From NCBI GenBank assembly GCA_900215285.1, contig OCMG01000001.1:105440-169439 (forward strand): DNA of 64,000 nt, read 5' to 3'. Shown here piece by piece: positions 16,268 to 24,529 of this stretch. The DNA is from Ensifer adhaerens. Lineage in GTDB: Bacteria > Pseudomonadota > Alphaproteobacteria > Rhizobiales > Rhizobiaceae. A program made the translations under genes and the position numbers. The notes beneath the pieces were generated by a model, which saw only the letters and a program-made list of their open reading frames with translations, was not told where the DNA came from and searched no databases. Every line of letters begins with the position of its first letter. Within the stretch, counting starts at the first letter, position 1.

Positions 16268-18541
16268 CTAAATCTCATTCGAGACCTCGATGTCTTGGTT
16301 CAAGACCGCGCTTTCAACGAAGTTTCCAAGCGCACGAGCTGTCGAGTCATAGATCGACTTCTCTCCATCAGCGCTCGAAAGCGTGAGTACGAAAGCCACT
16401 TCTTGCGGCCCAGCCTGACTGTGATGCGTCCACCCAAATTGGTAGAGGTCGCGCATGTAAACGCGCGCATATAGCCGCATATGCGACCCGGAAAAGCCGA
16501 GCCCACTGCTTTTGGTAAAATCCCGGCAATGCCTTCTGATCGGTTGCCATTTTCGCAGCTCTTCACGAGCGTCGTTCTCCGGCAGTGTCGACTCCTTCAT
16601 TGAACCAAGAAGGGAGGGCCATTTCTTTGGCCCAGTAGGGTACATCAAAGATGTCTCCAACCGAGAGGCGAAATAATTCGCGCCGCCGAACGGCGAAACG
16701 AGGGGTCGCAGCACGGCGGTCAGGCTGGCGCGCCCGAACAACTTTCCATCTCGCACCAGCTCGGGAGGGATGGGAATATCGTTCCAGTAGTATGCGGTTC
16801 CCGGCTCGAGTTGTGCCCGCCACGCAAGCGTGACGCTGCCGGGCGCGCAGGTCCAAGGAAGGTGGCCTTGATACGGCGTTCCCCAACCGAGGTTGGGATC
16901 GTGCTCGCTGCGTTCCGCTGAATTGATGAGGAGAGCCTTAACCAGATCCGGCGTTGGTTCACGTAAGCTATCGAAAGTGTGGGCTGCCAAAGACGATACC
17001 AACGGCGTTGCGTAACTGCTTCCCGTATCGACAACTCCACCCAGCATCCTGAGATTTGAAAACCACGATAAGTCCGGTTTCATCATCCCATCGGGGCCAG
17101 GACCGGGCAGGCAGGCAGGGCAACGGTCTCCAGGCGTTCCATCCGGGAGCGCCTGACGGCCACCCACGACAATCGCCGCTTCGCAATCAGCTGGCGGATT
17201 GGGCCGGGAATTGTTGCCCGGGCTGACATTTCCAACAGAGATCACCGGGAGGAAGCCCGCCGATCTCGCCAAGAGGCTGATTTCATGCCCAAGAACGCTC
17301 ACTTCTGAGGGGTCTAAGCCGATGCCATCTTGATTGGCGGAAATATTCCAGACGCGTGCCTCTGGATAAAGACGTGCAACCTCCGTCAGGTAGTCAACCA
17401 ACTCACGCTCATCAAAACGACGGTTTGCGTTCTTATGGGGGACCGCCTGAACCGATCCAATGCGGCAGTTCAGCTGCGGCAACAATCGATTATTATTCCA
17501 GGCGTGGCCATGGACAACGAGCGAGCTGACACAGTTGCCATGAAGCTTATCAGCTTGGGCATTCGTCACGAAAGGCGTTGCCTTGAAGGCTTCAGCTGCG
17601 CTGTAACTTTTCGCATGCAGTCCCCCGTCCACGACAACGACGACGGGTGCGTTTTGATCGACTACCGGCGCAGGAGGCTCAGCTCCTTCGCCAGGGGCCG
17701 CCACTCTGATGGGCCGCACAGGATCGATTCGATAGGAAGCACCGGAGGCGATTAGCTGCCGCAATCCTTCTTTGTTCGGAATACGAACCGTGGCTCGGCC
17801 GACGCCGGTGTTTCGGTAATCCCGCATGGCCCTTGCTATGCTGGATTGTCGCGGCGTCGTTAAAGCGCGCGGTTCTTCCGCTTCCTCGGATGTGCCTAGC
17901 GTCAACCGTACACTCGTGAAAGTCGGCAATACCAACCTCTCATTGGCAAAGCCCTGAATACGCTCCAGGATCTCTACCTTGGCATCACGATCACGAAAAG
18001 GAGCAAGCCAGACCACGAACAAACGTCCATCGTCGTCCTCCGGCGCGGAATTCCAGAGCTCATTGACTGACCGGCCGCGCAATCGACTTTTCGCATCAAA
18101 TCGCTCTAGGGACGAAACTCGCGATATGTCTGCTTGCACCGCATAGCCGACCGGACGTTGGATCGCGTCGAGAAGGCGAGGCAACTGCTTGATGTCGGCC
18201 TCGATCAAATAACCGCTTGGAAGGGGTGCAACCAGCCTGCAGCCCTGACGCTGGGAGAAGAGGTCGTCTGGTGTGTGTGTCGGAGCGAGCGAATCTTCGG
18301 TAAACATCCGAACTACGAGGTGAGTTAGCCCCGAATATGTCGGCAACTCCGCGCGGTGCTCATAGATATCGCGTGTTTCGCTCGCAAGAACTTCCTGCTG
18401 TCGGCCGAGGCGCTCCGTGACGATACTTTCAATGCCCTTGCCGCGCCCTGTAGGACTCCGGAGCGCAGGGTCCATTTGAAGGCTCAAAACAGGATAGAGA
18501 AGGGGCTGGTCTTGAACTTCCGCCATGCTATGCCTCCCCAT
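16268..18541 (-). CDS. ietS: Subtilisin-like serine protease of an IetAS-like pair
   Basis: A 757-residue S8 family peptidase without an obvious signal peptide, so cytoplasmic. The catalytic triad can be placed: Asp305 in VVVVVDGGL, His334 in LHGNCVSSLVVHG, and Ser509 in DTGSSYATPLVSS, the GTS box appearing as GSS. It overlaps the AAA ATPase gene upstream by 14 bases. ATPase-subtilase pairs named IetAS were described near Ti plasmid replication genes as a stability/incompatibility module and later listed among antiphage systems. The N-terminal 290 residues have no assigned fold and could sense the trigger. Confidence 0.85.
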   Translation of the reverse strand: MGRHSMAEVQDQPLLYPVLSLQMDPALRSPTGRGKGIESIVTERLGRQQEVLASETRDIYEHRAELPTYSGLTHLVVRMFTEDSLAPTHTPDDLFSQRQGCRLVAPLPSGYLIEADIKQLPRLLDAIQRPVGYAVQADISRVSSLERFDAKSRLRGRSVNELWNSAPEDDDGRLFVVWLAPFRDRDAKVEILERIQGFANERLVLPTFTSVRLTLGTSEEAEEPRALTTPRQSSIARAMRDYRNTGVGRATVRIPNKEGLRQLIASGASYRIDPVRPIRVAAPGEGAEPPAPVVDQNAPVVVVVDGGLHAKSYSAAEAFKATPFVTNAQADKLHGNCVSSLVVHGHAWNNNRLLPQLNCRIGSVQAVPHKNANRRFDERELVDYLTEVARLYPEARVWNISANQDGIGLDPSEVSVLGHEISLLARSAGFLPVISVGNVSPGNNSRPNPPADCEAAIVVGGRQALPDGTPGDRCPACLPGPGPDGMMKPDLSWFSNLRMLGGVVDTGSSYATPLVSSLAAHTFDSLREPTPDLVKALLINSAERSEHDPNLGWGTPYQGHLPWTCAPGSVTLAWRAQLEPGTAYYWNDIPIPPELVRDGKLFGRASLTAVLRPLVSPFGGANYFASRLETSLMYPTGPKKWPSLLGSMKESTLPENDAREELRKWQPIRRHCRDFTKSSGLGFSGSHMRLYARVYMRDLYQFGWTHHSQAGPQEVAFVLTLSSADGEKSIYDSTARALGNFVESAVLNQDIEVSNEI

Positions 18542-19652
18542 CCTGTTGCTTCAAATATGCATAAATGGCTTGCCGTGACACACCAAGGATGCGGGCGGTA
18601 TCCGCGCCCGCAATACCGTGTTTCTCCTTCAATGCCATCGCCACCTGCCGCTTTTGCTCGGCGTCCAATGGCTGCCGTTGGACAGGGGCGGTCCGCCCTG
18701 AGCGGGGCTCTAACAGAGCCGCAATGACGGCTCCAAAATCGATGTCACGCGAATCATGAACCGCATGACGCCGTGCTGACAAGCTCATCGTTTCGATATC
18801 GGCCCCCGATAGTCCTGCTGACACTGTAGCAAACAGTTCGGCGCGACCATCTTCATCTTTATCCTCAAAGAGAAAATGCCGCCACAGATCGGCACGGACG
18901 CTTTCCTCCGGAAGCCCAAGATCTATTTTGTAGGGGAATCTTCTCCAGATCGCAGGGTCGAGAAGGTGGGCATGATTGGTTGCAGCAACCACGATCGAAC
19001 TCGGGTCCAGCCCATCAAGCGCTTGAATGACGGTATTGACCACACGCTTGAGCTCGCCCAGCTCGTGTCGATCGTCCCGCAGTTTTGCAACAGCATCCAT
19101 TTCATCAAGAAATAGAACAGCGTTCCGCGCCGGTACGAAATCAAAAACGGAGCGAATATTTTTTGCCGTATCGCCGAGCAGCGAGGATATCACGGAGTCG
19201 AGCCGGACGACGTAGAGCGGTCGTGACAACTGTGCAGCGATGTGCCCGGCAAGAAGAGACTTACCTGTTCCCGGTGGGCCGGAGAGCAGAAGCCCTAGTC
19301 GCGACGCCAATCCTTTGGCACTCAAGTCATCAATGCGACGGGCATCCGCGATGAAATCGCTGAACACGCGCCAACCGCTTTCATTCAGGAAAACAGGTGT
19401 ATCGGGCCAAGTCTGCTCTTCGACAAGCGGCAAGCGGGATTTAGAGTCAACAGGCAGGGATTCCATGTAACCAGACGCCTTCAAAGGTACCCCCCTCTTC
19501 CGAACCAGCGCCTTGAGTTCCTTGGCAATGGAAGTCTCACCATTCTTGTCGAGGTCTCGCGCGAGCGCATTCGCGGCTCTGCGTACGCGCGTGTAGTCAG
19601 CGGATAGCGCCGCATCGGCTAACTCCAGCACATTTTTCATCTCTATGGTCAT
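18528..19652 (-). CDS. ietA: AAA ATPase of an IetAS-like pair, with C-terminal HTH
   Basis: A 374-residue protein started at ATG 19652 (MTIEMKNV); 20 more in-frame residues upstream look non-coding. Walker A is GPPGTGKS near residue 127, Walker B is FLDEMDA near 184, and an arginine-finger-like IWRRFPYK lies near 232. The last 40 residues are a Fis-like helix-turn-helix (GADTARILGVSRQAIYAYL). In IetAS systems the ATPase is thought to hold the protease in check or feed it substrate. The HTH tail suggests it can bind DNA, perhaps its own promoter. Confidence 0.85.
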   Translation of the reverse strand: MTIEMKNVLELADAALSADYTRVRRAANALARDLDKNGETSIAKELKALVRKRGVPLKASGYMESLPVDSKSRLPLVEEQTWPDTPVFLNESGWRVFSDFIADARRIDDLSAKGLASRLGLLLSGPPGTGKSLLAGHIAAQLSRPLYVVRLDSVISSLLGDTAKNIRSVFDFVPARNAVLFLDEMDAVAKLRDDRHELGELKRVVNTVIQALDGLDPSSIVVAATNHAHLLDPAIWRRFPYKIDLGLPEESVRADLWRHFLFEDKDEDGRAELFATVSAGLSGADIETMSLSARRHAVHDSRDIDFGAVIAALLEPRSGRTAPVQRQPLDAEQKRQVAMALKEKHGIAGADTARILGVSRQAIYAYLKQQDGEA

Positions 19653-19705
19653 GATCACTCCATGCGTAAAATTTCTACCCCAACCCGTAAACCACAATAG
19701 CCATA

Positions 19706-19733
19706 TTGACAATTAAATTTTCATTAATGTAAT
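19706..19733 (+). promoter_or_regulatory. Sigma70-like promoter for the DUF2188 gene
   Basis: TTGACA at 19706-19711, then 16 bp of AT-rich DNA, then TGTAAT at 19728-19733, with the ATG of the downstream gene at 19769. The spacing and hexamers are close to consensus. The region is also the promoter space of the divergent ietA operon. Confidence 0.45.
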
Positions 19734-19768
19734 GTGGATTGGCACTCAAGAAAAAGGAATCTGATGCA

Positions 19769-19993
19769 ATGACAAAGAAAAATCAGCATGTGGTTCCCCA
19801 CAACGGCGAATGGGCCGTGCGGGGCGCTGGAAATCAGCGAGTGACCTCTACTCATGGAACGCAGGCCGACGCGGCTGCTGCTGCTCGCAAGATTGCGATC
19901 AACCAGCAGAGCGAAGTGGTCATCCACCGTCCCAACGGTCAAATCCGGGACAAGGATTCCTACGGTCGCGACCCGTTCCCGCCACGTGGTTAA
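19769..19993 (+). CDS. DUF2188 family protein
   Basis: A 74-residue basic protein (NQHVVPHNGEWAVRGAGNQR, then DAAAAARKIAINQQSEVVIHRPNGQIRDKDSYG). The HVVPH...GWAVR-type start, the middle Ala-rich helix and the IHRPNGQIRDKDSYG end are the DUF2188 signature. The function is unknown. ATG 19769 is preferred over the in-frame TTG at 19739 because the promoter ends there and AAAGGAA lies upstream. Two further small genes follow on the same strand. Confidence 0.8.
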   Translation: MTKKNQHVVPHNGEWAVRGAGNQRVTSTHGTQADAAAAARKIAINQQSEVVIHRPNGQIRDKDSYGRDPFPPRG

Positions 19994-20044
19994 AACCTGA
20001 GGCCGCCTGGAGTGAGGCGGCCTCTTCATCAAAGGAGAGAAGAA

Positions 20045-20305
20045 ATGCAGTTTGAAGGCGCATTAGTTCGCGAGCAGGGCGTCACATTCGCCATCGTCAT
20101 TGTTAAGCCGCACGTTCTCAACAGCGGCCCTCAAGCCGATGAGGTTGCTTATAGCTTCCAGCCAGCATTCCCCGGCGTGCCGATTGTTCTCATGGCGCAA
20201 AACAGCCGGGGTGTCCCGACATATCGTGGTCGACGTGATCTCGTTAATTTTCTGTCGCGGGTGCCTATGCAGGCGATACCCTGGAAGCGCTACACCCTGA
20301 ACTGA
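20045..20305 (+). CDS. Hypothetical small protein
   Basis: An 86-residue ORF starting at ATG 20045, with a strong AAAGGAGAG ribosome-binding site 6-12 bases upstream. The start reads EGALVREQGVTFAIVIVKPH, followed by VPIVLMAQNSRGVPTYRGR. No family was recognised. It lies 51 bp after the DUF2188 gene and 18 bp before the HNH-like gene, so it is part of a three-gene transcript. Confidence 0.6.
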   Translation: MQFEGALVREQGVTFAIVIVKPHVLNSGPQADEVAYSFQPAFPGVPIVLMAQNSRGVPTYRGRRDLVNFLSRVPMQAIPWKRYTLN

Positions 20306-20323
20306 TCGGGAAGAACTACATAG

Positions 20324-20581
20324 ATGCTCAAAACCGATACCCGTCAGGCAAACTGGCGACGAGCCAATCCGACAAAGTATGAGGCTCACCTCATCGTGCA
20401 GCGTGCCTTAAAGGTCGCCGAACTGAGGAAGAACACGTGTGAGGTCTGCGGCAACGCAGCCGTCGATGCCCATCACGATCAATATGATGAGCCTTTGAAA
20501 GTCCGGTGGCTATGCCGTCGCCATCACACGAGGCTTCACCATTACGGCGAGGACCTGTTTCCCATCCGGACTTCGTGTTAG
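20324..20581 (+). CDS. Small HNH-like zinc protein
   Basis: An 85-residue protein with TCEVCGNAAVDAHHDQYDEP followed by VRWLCRRHHTRLHHYGED. The CxxC...HH...C-RHH arrangement is that of small HNH/treble-clef proteins often found in phages and plasmids. With only one Cys-pair and no clear catalytic third histidine, nuclease activity is uncertain. The start ATG 20324 is preceded by a weak purine-rich site. Confidence 0.6.
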   Translation: MLKTDTRQANWRRANPTKYEAHLIVQRALKVAELRKNTCEVCGNAAVDAHHDQYDEPLKVRWLCRRHHTRLHHYGEDLFPIRTSC

Positions 20582-20677
20582 CGCTCATCAGAGAGGTGCG
20601 CAGAAGAATACGTGAGCCTACGAAGCCAGGGTCACGGGAAAACAGCGTCACAGACGGCGGCAAAAGAATTTATCCGA

Positions 20678-21799
20678 CTAGATAATCCCCCACGCCCGAA
20701 ACCGCCCCCTCCCGGTCATCTCGCGCAAGCCCAGCTCCGAAACAATCCGCCGCGCCGCCTGCGGCGTCACATCGAGCGTTTTGGCCACCATCCCGGCCGA
20801 CACCAGCGGCTTTGCCATGACCAGCTCGACCAGCTCCGGCAGCTTTGACGACGTTCGCCGCCCCTCCAGTTTTCGGTCCATCATCGTCTTCGCCAGCGTC
20901 AGCCGGTCATGCTCTTTCATACCGGTTTCGGCGACCGCAATCAGGCCGTGGGCGATCGCCAGCAGCCGCGTCTCCCGATCACGACTTCGGCGCCGATCGA
21001 CGGGAATGGTTTTGAGGCCGAGATTGATGGCAGCGAGATGGGCGCCGGTGGTGATGCCGGCCTGTCGCAAGATCGAGGCGGCGAACAACCGGCCGAGCCA
21101 GGGCGCGTGCTGCAGGACGGCAAGCTCGTTCCAGGCGTCGAGGGCGACGATGGCCTGCAGCACCGCCGGCAAGTTTTCGGCCTGACGCAACACGCCACGC
21201 CATTCATCGAGCCGGGCATCCTCGTCCCAGTCGAGATCATAGACCAGCGGATCGGCCGGAGCCCGGCCGGGCTTTTTGGCTCGTTCGATCGCAGCGTCAG
21301 AGCGCGCAAGCAGCGCATCGATAGCAACATAGTCGACGCCGGGGAGATCTTGGGCCTCGTCGGCGTCATCCCCCTCCCCTTCCGCTTCTATCGCGATCGC
21401 CGGCCGAGCAACCCCGGTCGTCGTAGCCTCGTCCGCGCCGCTCGCCCCGATCTCCGAGGTCTTCCGCAGCGAGCGGATACCCTCGGCCGACAGCGCCCAG
21501 CCCGGCAATTGGGCGGCGATGCGCCGACGGGTTCGCAGCACGTCGCGGGCGATTGTCAGCTCATGGGTGGGTGTGCGAACATCTTTTGTGGCGTCGTGGA
21601 GGATGAGGTCTTCGAGATGGACGAGTTCGCTATCTATCCACAGCGAGGCACAGGCGTCAACGAAGTGGATGCGTTCGATCCAGCCCTGGCCGACCGGCGA
21701 GCGAGCGGTACGCTCGTCCAGACGTGTCAGAACGACACCTGCTTCGAAAGCCGGCCGCATCAGGGGCGTCATGCTGATTTTCGTGAGATCGTAAGCCAT
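20678..21799 (-). CDS. RHE_PE00001 family protein (DUF1612/HTH)
   Basis: A 373-residue protein. The start ([20 protein letters not shown]) and the Trp-containing [21 protein letters not shown] segment match a family abundant on rhizobial plasmids. The C-terminal 60 residues form a helix-turn-helix ([27 protein letters not shown]). It is therefore likely DNA-binding. Its role is not established, though it resembles plasmid-maintenance or Fic-like modules. It has its own AT-rich promoter region at 21800-21900. Confidence 0.85.
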   Translation of the reverse strand: MAYDLTKISMTPLMRPAFEAGVVLTRLDERTARSPVGQGWIERIHFVDACASLWIDSELVHLEDLILHDATKDVRTPTHELTIARDVLRTRRRIAAQLPGWALSAEGIRSLRKTSEIGASGADEATTTGVARPAIAIEAEGEGDDADEAQDLPGVDYVAIDALLARSDAAIERAKKPGRAPADPLVYDLDWDEDARLDEWRGVLRQAENLPAVLQAIVALDAWNELAVLQHAPWLGRLFAASILRQAGITTGAHLAAINLGLKTIPVDRRRSRDRETRLLAIAHGLIAVAETGMKEHDRLTLAKTMMDRKLEGRRTSSKLPELVELVMAKPLVSAGMVAKTLDVTPQAARRIVSELGLREMTGRGRFRAWGII

Positions 21800-21960
21800 T
21801 GAAAGTTTGGTAAATGATTTCTTAAAGGAACTCTACTGCAATATTGTAGTTCCTCACATGGTATGATCGTGTGTTGGGCGTCTAACCATCGATAAGTTTC
21901 AAGTATCGACAGTGAAAGACTTTGGCGGCGATTGGTTATCGCAAATTCAGCACTGAATCC

Positions 21961-22374
21961 TCAAAAGGCCCAGGGCGAGATCAGATTAAGTCCTGTCGGT
22001 TCGAAATCCTTCAGATTGCGTGTCGCCAAACGCCCGCCGTTTACCTTGGCAATCGCTGCGATCATGCCATCCGGCGCGGAGATCGGCCGACCCCGCCGCA
22101 CAGCCTCGCCCATCAACTCTCCATAAGCCAACGCAGCGTCCTCCGTGAACCCAAAGATGCGATCTGCAAACCGCCGCCGCCATTCAGCTAGTCCCTGGTC
22201 AAGTCGGACAGCCCGCTCATCCGGTCGGATTTTCTGAATACCAAATGCGATTTCCGCTATCGTCACCGTGGGAAGGGCGAGCTCTGCGTCATGACGGACC
22301 AGCCAGGCCACAACGCTTTCATCGGGAGATTTGCGCAAGGTCTCTGAAACCACATTGGTATCGAGGAAAATCAC
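21961..22374 (-). CDS. vapC: VapC-type PIN-domain RNase toxin
   Basis: A 137-residue PIN protein. Acidic active-site residues are visible in MIFLDTNVVSE (Asp5), TIAEIAFG (Glu about 42) and SAPDGMIAAIA (Asp about 100), followed by the usual TRNLKDFE. FitB-like VapC toxins cut RNA, often initiator tRNA. The ATG overlaps the stop of the VapB-like gene by 4 bases, giving a coupled antitoxin-toxin operon. Confidence 0.87.
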   Translation of the reverse strand: MIFLDTNVVSETLRKSPDESVVAWLVRHDAELALPTVTIAEIAFGIQKIRPDERAVRLDQGLAEWRRRFADRIFGFTEDAALAYGELMGEAVRRGRPISAPDGMIAAIAKVNGGRLATRNLKDFEPTGLNLISPWAF

Positions 22375-22622
22375 AGATCAAGCCCCGTATGAGCGCCGCG
22401 CTGTTCACGGATGATTGCGTCAAGATCGATGTCGTCCCCGAACTGTGATGAAATCCGAGCATAGAAATCCGTTGCTCTCTCGCGGCCAAGCTCGCGGGTC
22501 GCATAGGCTTCAAGTGCGCGTTCGACAATGTCGGCGATTGAACGGTTTTCCCGCCTGGACAATGTATGGGCCAGATTACGCGCCCGTTCACTGCGTACGG
22601 AAAGCTGGGGTTCTGCCATCAC
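22371..22622 (-). CDS. vapB: VapB/FitA-type antitoxin
   Basis: An 83-residue protein: N-terminal ribbon-helix-helix (PQLSVRSERARNLAHTLSRR then SIADIVERALEAY) followed by a C-terminal tail rich in acidic residues that should wrap the PIN toxin. It immediately precedes and overlaps vapC. Such antitoxins bind their own promoter; no clear palindrome was seen in the 40 bp upstream. Confidence 0.82.
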   Translation of the reverse strand: MMAEPQLSVRSERARNLAHTLSRRENRSIADIVERALEAYATRELGRERATDFYARISSQFGDDIDLDAIIREQRGAHTGLDL

Positions 22623-22952
22623 ATGCCTCCTTTGCTATTTGCTACGATGTCCAATATAGACTGACGTGACCTTGCCAGCAAGATAGATCGTGCCATCTAG
22701 CCATCATATTTCCTCTCGGTCACTGTTGTGGGCATGGTCGCTTAGCCAAGTGTGGCATCTGACTATTCCGTTTACGCGGTCGGTTAAAAACTATCCTGCT
22801 CGATAGCCACTTAGGTTCCCTCAGGCCGTCGCCCTTGTGAGCGCGCTCTGCGGGACTGCCTCCGAGCCAACCCATGGCAGTCTCCGCCGATCTCGGTGGC
22901 GATCGCTTGTCCGGCCATCTGCAGCACAGCGGAGGTCAAGGGAGGTAACGCC
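22623..22952. other. Gene-poor stretch between two toxin-antitoxin pairs
   Basis: About 330 bp with no supportable gene. The left part is AT-rich and would hold the vapBC promoter. The right part contains a short relic of the structured leader described at 30117 and 37205. Confidence 0.45.
22837..22920 (+). repeat. Relic of the 416-bp leader repeat (third, partial copy)
   Basis: Bases 22880-22915 match 30134-30169 with only a few differences (shared core CGATCGCTTGTC and TCTCCGCCGAT). The flank from 22837 (GAGCGCGCTCT) also aligns with the bases just before the 30-kb copy. The downstream hairpin part and any gene start are missing. It marks an old duplication or deletion. Confidence 0.5.
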
Positions 22953-23384
22953 TTAATCACTGCGTATCGTCGCTTTGTGGCGTTGGTTCCTGGCAAGATC
23001 TACGAAGCGACGCTTTATCTCGTCAAATAGCGCGGGCGGTAACGGCCCGTGATAACCGCTCTCATTGGCGATTGGCCGAACATCAGGCCCTGGCCAGATG
23101 AACCGATTGCTCTCGGTGAGAACGATCCACGAGCGTTCATCATCGAGTCCCAAGCGGCGCTTCGTGGCCGCAGGGATTTCTACCGCCTCTTCAGGATCAG
23201 ATGGTGGCGAATGGGTGATGGGTAGAACGCGCACCGCAGGAGTTCCATCTTCCAGCGTGGCGACGATCGCCAATACGAGAGCCGGGCGATCTTTGTCGCC
23301 CTCCTCTCGTCCTTCCAGATGTTGCCAATGCCAGAGATATGAGTACCGGAAAACCCAGCCGACCTTAGGCTCAGTCGGCAGCAT
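22953..23384 (-). CDS. PemK/MazF-like growth-inhibitor toxin
   Basis: A 143-residue protein with the MazF/PemK layout: VGWVFRYSYLW, then DRPALVLAIVATLEDG, then VRVLPITHSPP, and ERSWIVLTESNRFIWPGPD. Family members are mRNA endonucleases. It follows a Phd/YefM-type antitoxin with a 14-base overlap. The N-terminus lacks the classical RGD-type strand of PemK, so it belongs to a divergent subfamily. Confidence 0.75.
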   Translation of the reverse strand: MLPTEPKVGWVFRYSYLWHWQHLEGREEGDKDRPALVLAIVATLEDGTPAVRVLPITHSPPSDPEEAVEIPAATKRRLGLDDERSWIVLTESNRFIWPGPDVRPIANESGYHGPLPPALFDEIKRRFVDLARNQRHKATIRSD

Positions 23385-23649
23385 TGGTGCCGGTCAGTCG
23401 TTCGACGTTGAGATGATCGAACCCTGGCTCCATGGTCGAAGCCTCGATCGCGGCAAGTTCGTCGTCACTTATCGCAACCGTCAGATCGACCCGACGGTCC
23501 CGCTTTGCGAGACGGATGTAATCCTCATAGGCCATGAGCACTGTCCGCGGGCGACCATTCTTGGTGATGATAACGGGTTCGCGCACCGCAGCATCCTGAT
23601 ATGCTCCAAAATTCTTCGAAACTGCCGCAGCCGTCACTGTCGATGTCAT
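23371..23649 (-). CDS. Phd/YefM family antitoxin
   Basis: A 92-residue protein. The N-terminal half is typical Phd/YefM (VSKNFGAYQDAAVREPVIITKNGRPRTVL then AYEDYIRL). The acidic C-terminal half is the toxin-binding tail. It lies upstream of and overlaps the PemK-like toxin; Phd antitoxins normally repress their own operon. ATG 23649 has AAGGAGT-like purines upstream. Confidence 0.82.
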   Translation of the reverse strand: MTSTVTAAAVSKNFGAYQDAAVREPVIITKNGRPRTVLMAYEDYIRLAKRDRRVDLTVAISDDELAAIEASTMEPGFDHLNVERLTGTNAAD

Positions 23650-23762
23650 GGCAGAACTCCTTTGTTCCGGAATATACGGGTTTTCCAGATTTTCGCAATT
23701 TCTTTTGCGACAACTAAGGCGAATGCGCCTCGATCTGGAATCAGCATATCAAGTAACAGTTT

Positions 23763-24485
23763 CTATTGGCGCGGCCCCCCGTGTTCTCCGCCCGACAGGC
23801 CTAGGCGCCGAAAGAAGAGCCAGTGAAAAAAGACGACCATCAGAATCGTTATCACAGAGGCGAATAGCACATCTGACAGAAAGTGCCCGCCGAACGCCAT
23901 CCGGAGCAGGCTTGTGACTAACCCGAAGCCAAGAGCCCCTGATATCGCGGCGACACGATAGGGAGGCGGAGCAAGACTTGCAGGAGCGACCAGCCAGAAG
24001 GCGGCCGAGGCCTCACCGGACGGAAATGAACAGTTTCGCGGGCAAGTGCCATCCCATTGGTAATACTCGCGGAAAACACGCGTCCCTCCAAACTGGGTTA
24101 CCTGTACGGGACGGGGACGATGCAGGTGGTCTTTCATGCCAAGGTTGACCACCACCCCCGAGCTCAGGGAAAACGACGCAATGAGGAATATCAGGGATAG
24201 TAACGACGGAGCCCTGCAAATCGGTCGGCCGATACGGTTTGCCACGTAGGCGATAACCATTCCGCCCAGAACAACGAAGGGAGCGGCCGCGGCGATTTCG
24301 CGCGCCAGAAATCCGGCCGTGCTATCCGCGACAAAGAAGCGGCTATTGCCATCCACGAACAGCCTTGCAATTCCCAAATCCAGATTGGGCAGCAGATAGA
24401 ACACGAGTGCTACCAGCAAACCCATTGCGACCGTCAAGACGCTTATCGAGCGGTGTGGTCGGGTTTCAAAATCAATCCAGTTCAT
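23763..24485 (-). CDS. Membrane PAP2 family phosphatase
   Basis: A 240-residue protein started at ATG 24485 (MNWIDFETRPHRS), since the longer frame runs backwards through chrA. It has about six membrane segments and all three PAP2 motifs: KDHLHRPRP, CSFPSGEAS (PSGE instead of PSGH) and RMAFGGHFLSD. The His-to-Glu change occurs in a subgroup of lipid-phosphate phosphatases. The substrate is probably a lipid phosphate or undecaprenyl-type phosphate. It is 44 bp downstream of chrA and may be co-transcribed. Confidence 0.85.
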   Translation of the reverse strand: MNWIDFETRPHRSISVLTVAMGLLVALVFYLLPNLDLGIARLFVDGNSRFFVADSTAGFLAREIAAAAPFVVLGGMVIAYVANRIGRPICRAPSLLSLIFLIASFSLSSGVVVNLGMKDHLHRPRPVQVTQFGGTRVFREYYQWDGTCPRNCSFPSGEASAAFWLVAPASLAPPPYRVAAISGALGFGLVTSLLRMAFGGHFLSDVLFASVITILMVVFFHWLFFRRLGLSGGEHGGPRQ

Positions 24486-24529
24486 GGTTTTCCATATGTC
24501 TTGTTCGGGTCGAGTTGGTGCCGGCCGTT

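Noticed and set aside
20909..21802. Long plus-strand open frame opposite the RHE_PE00001 gene
   Set aside because: Mirror frame of a GC-rich gene with no domain; the minus-strand product is a known family.
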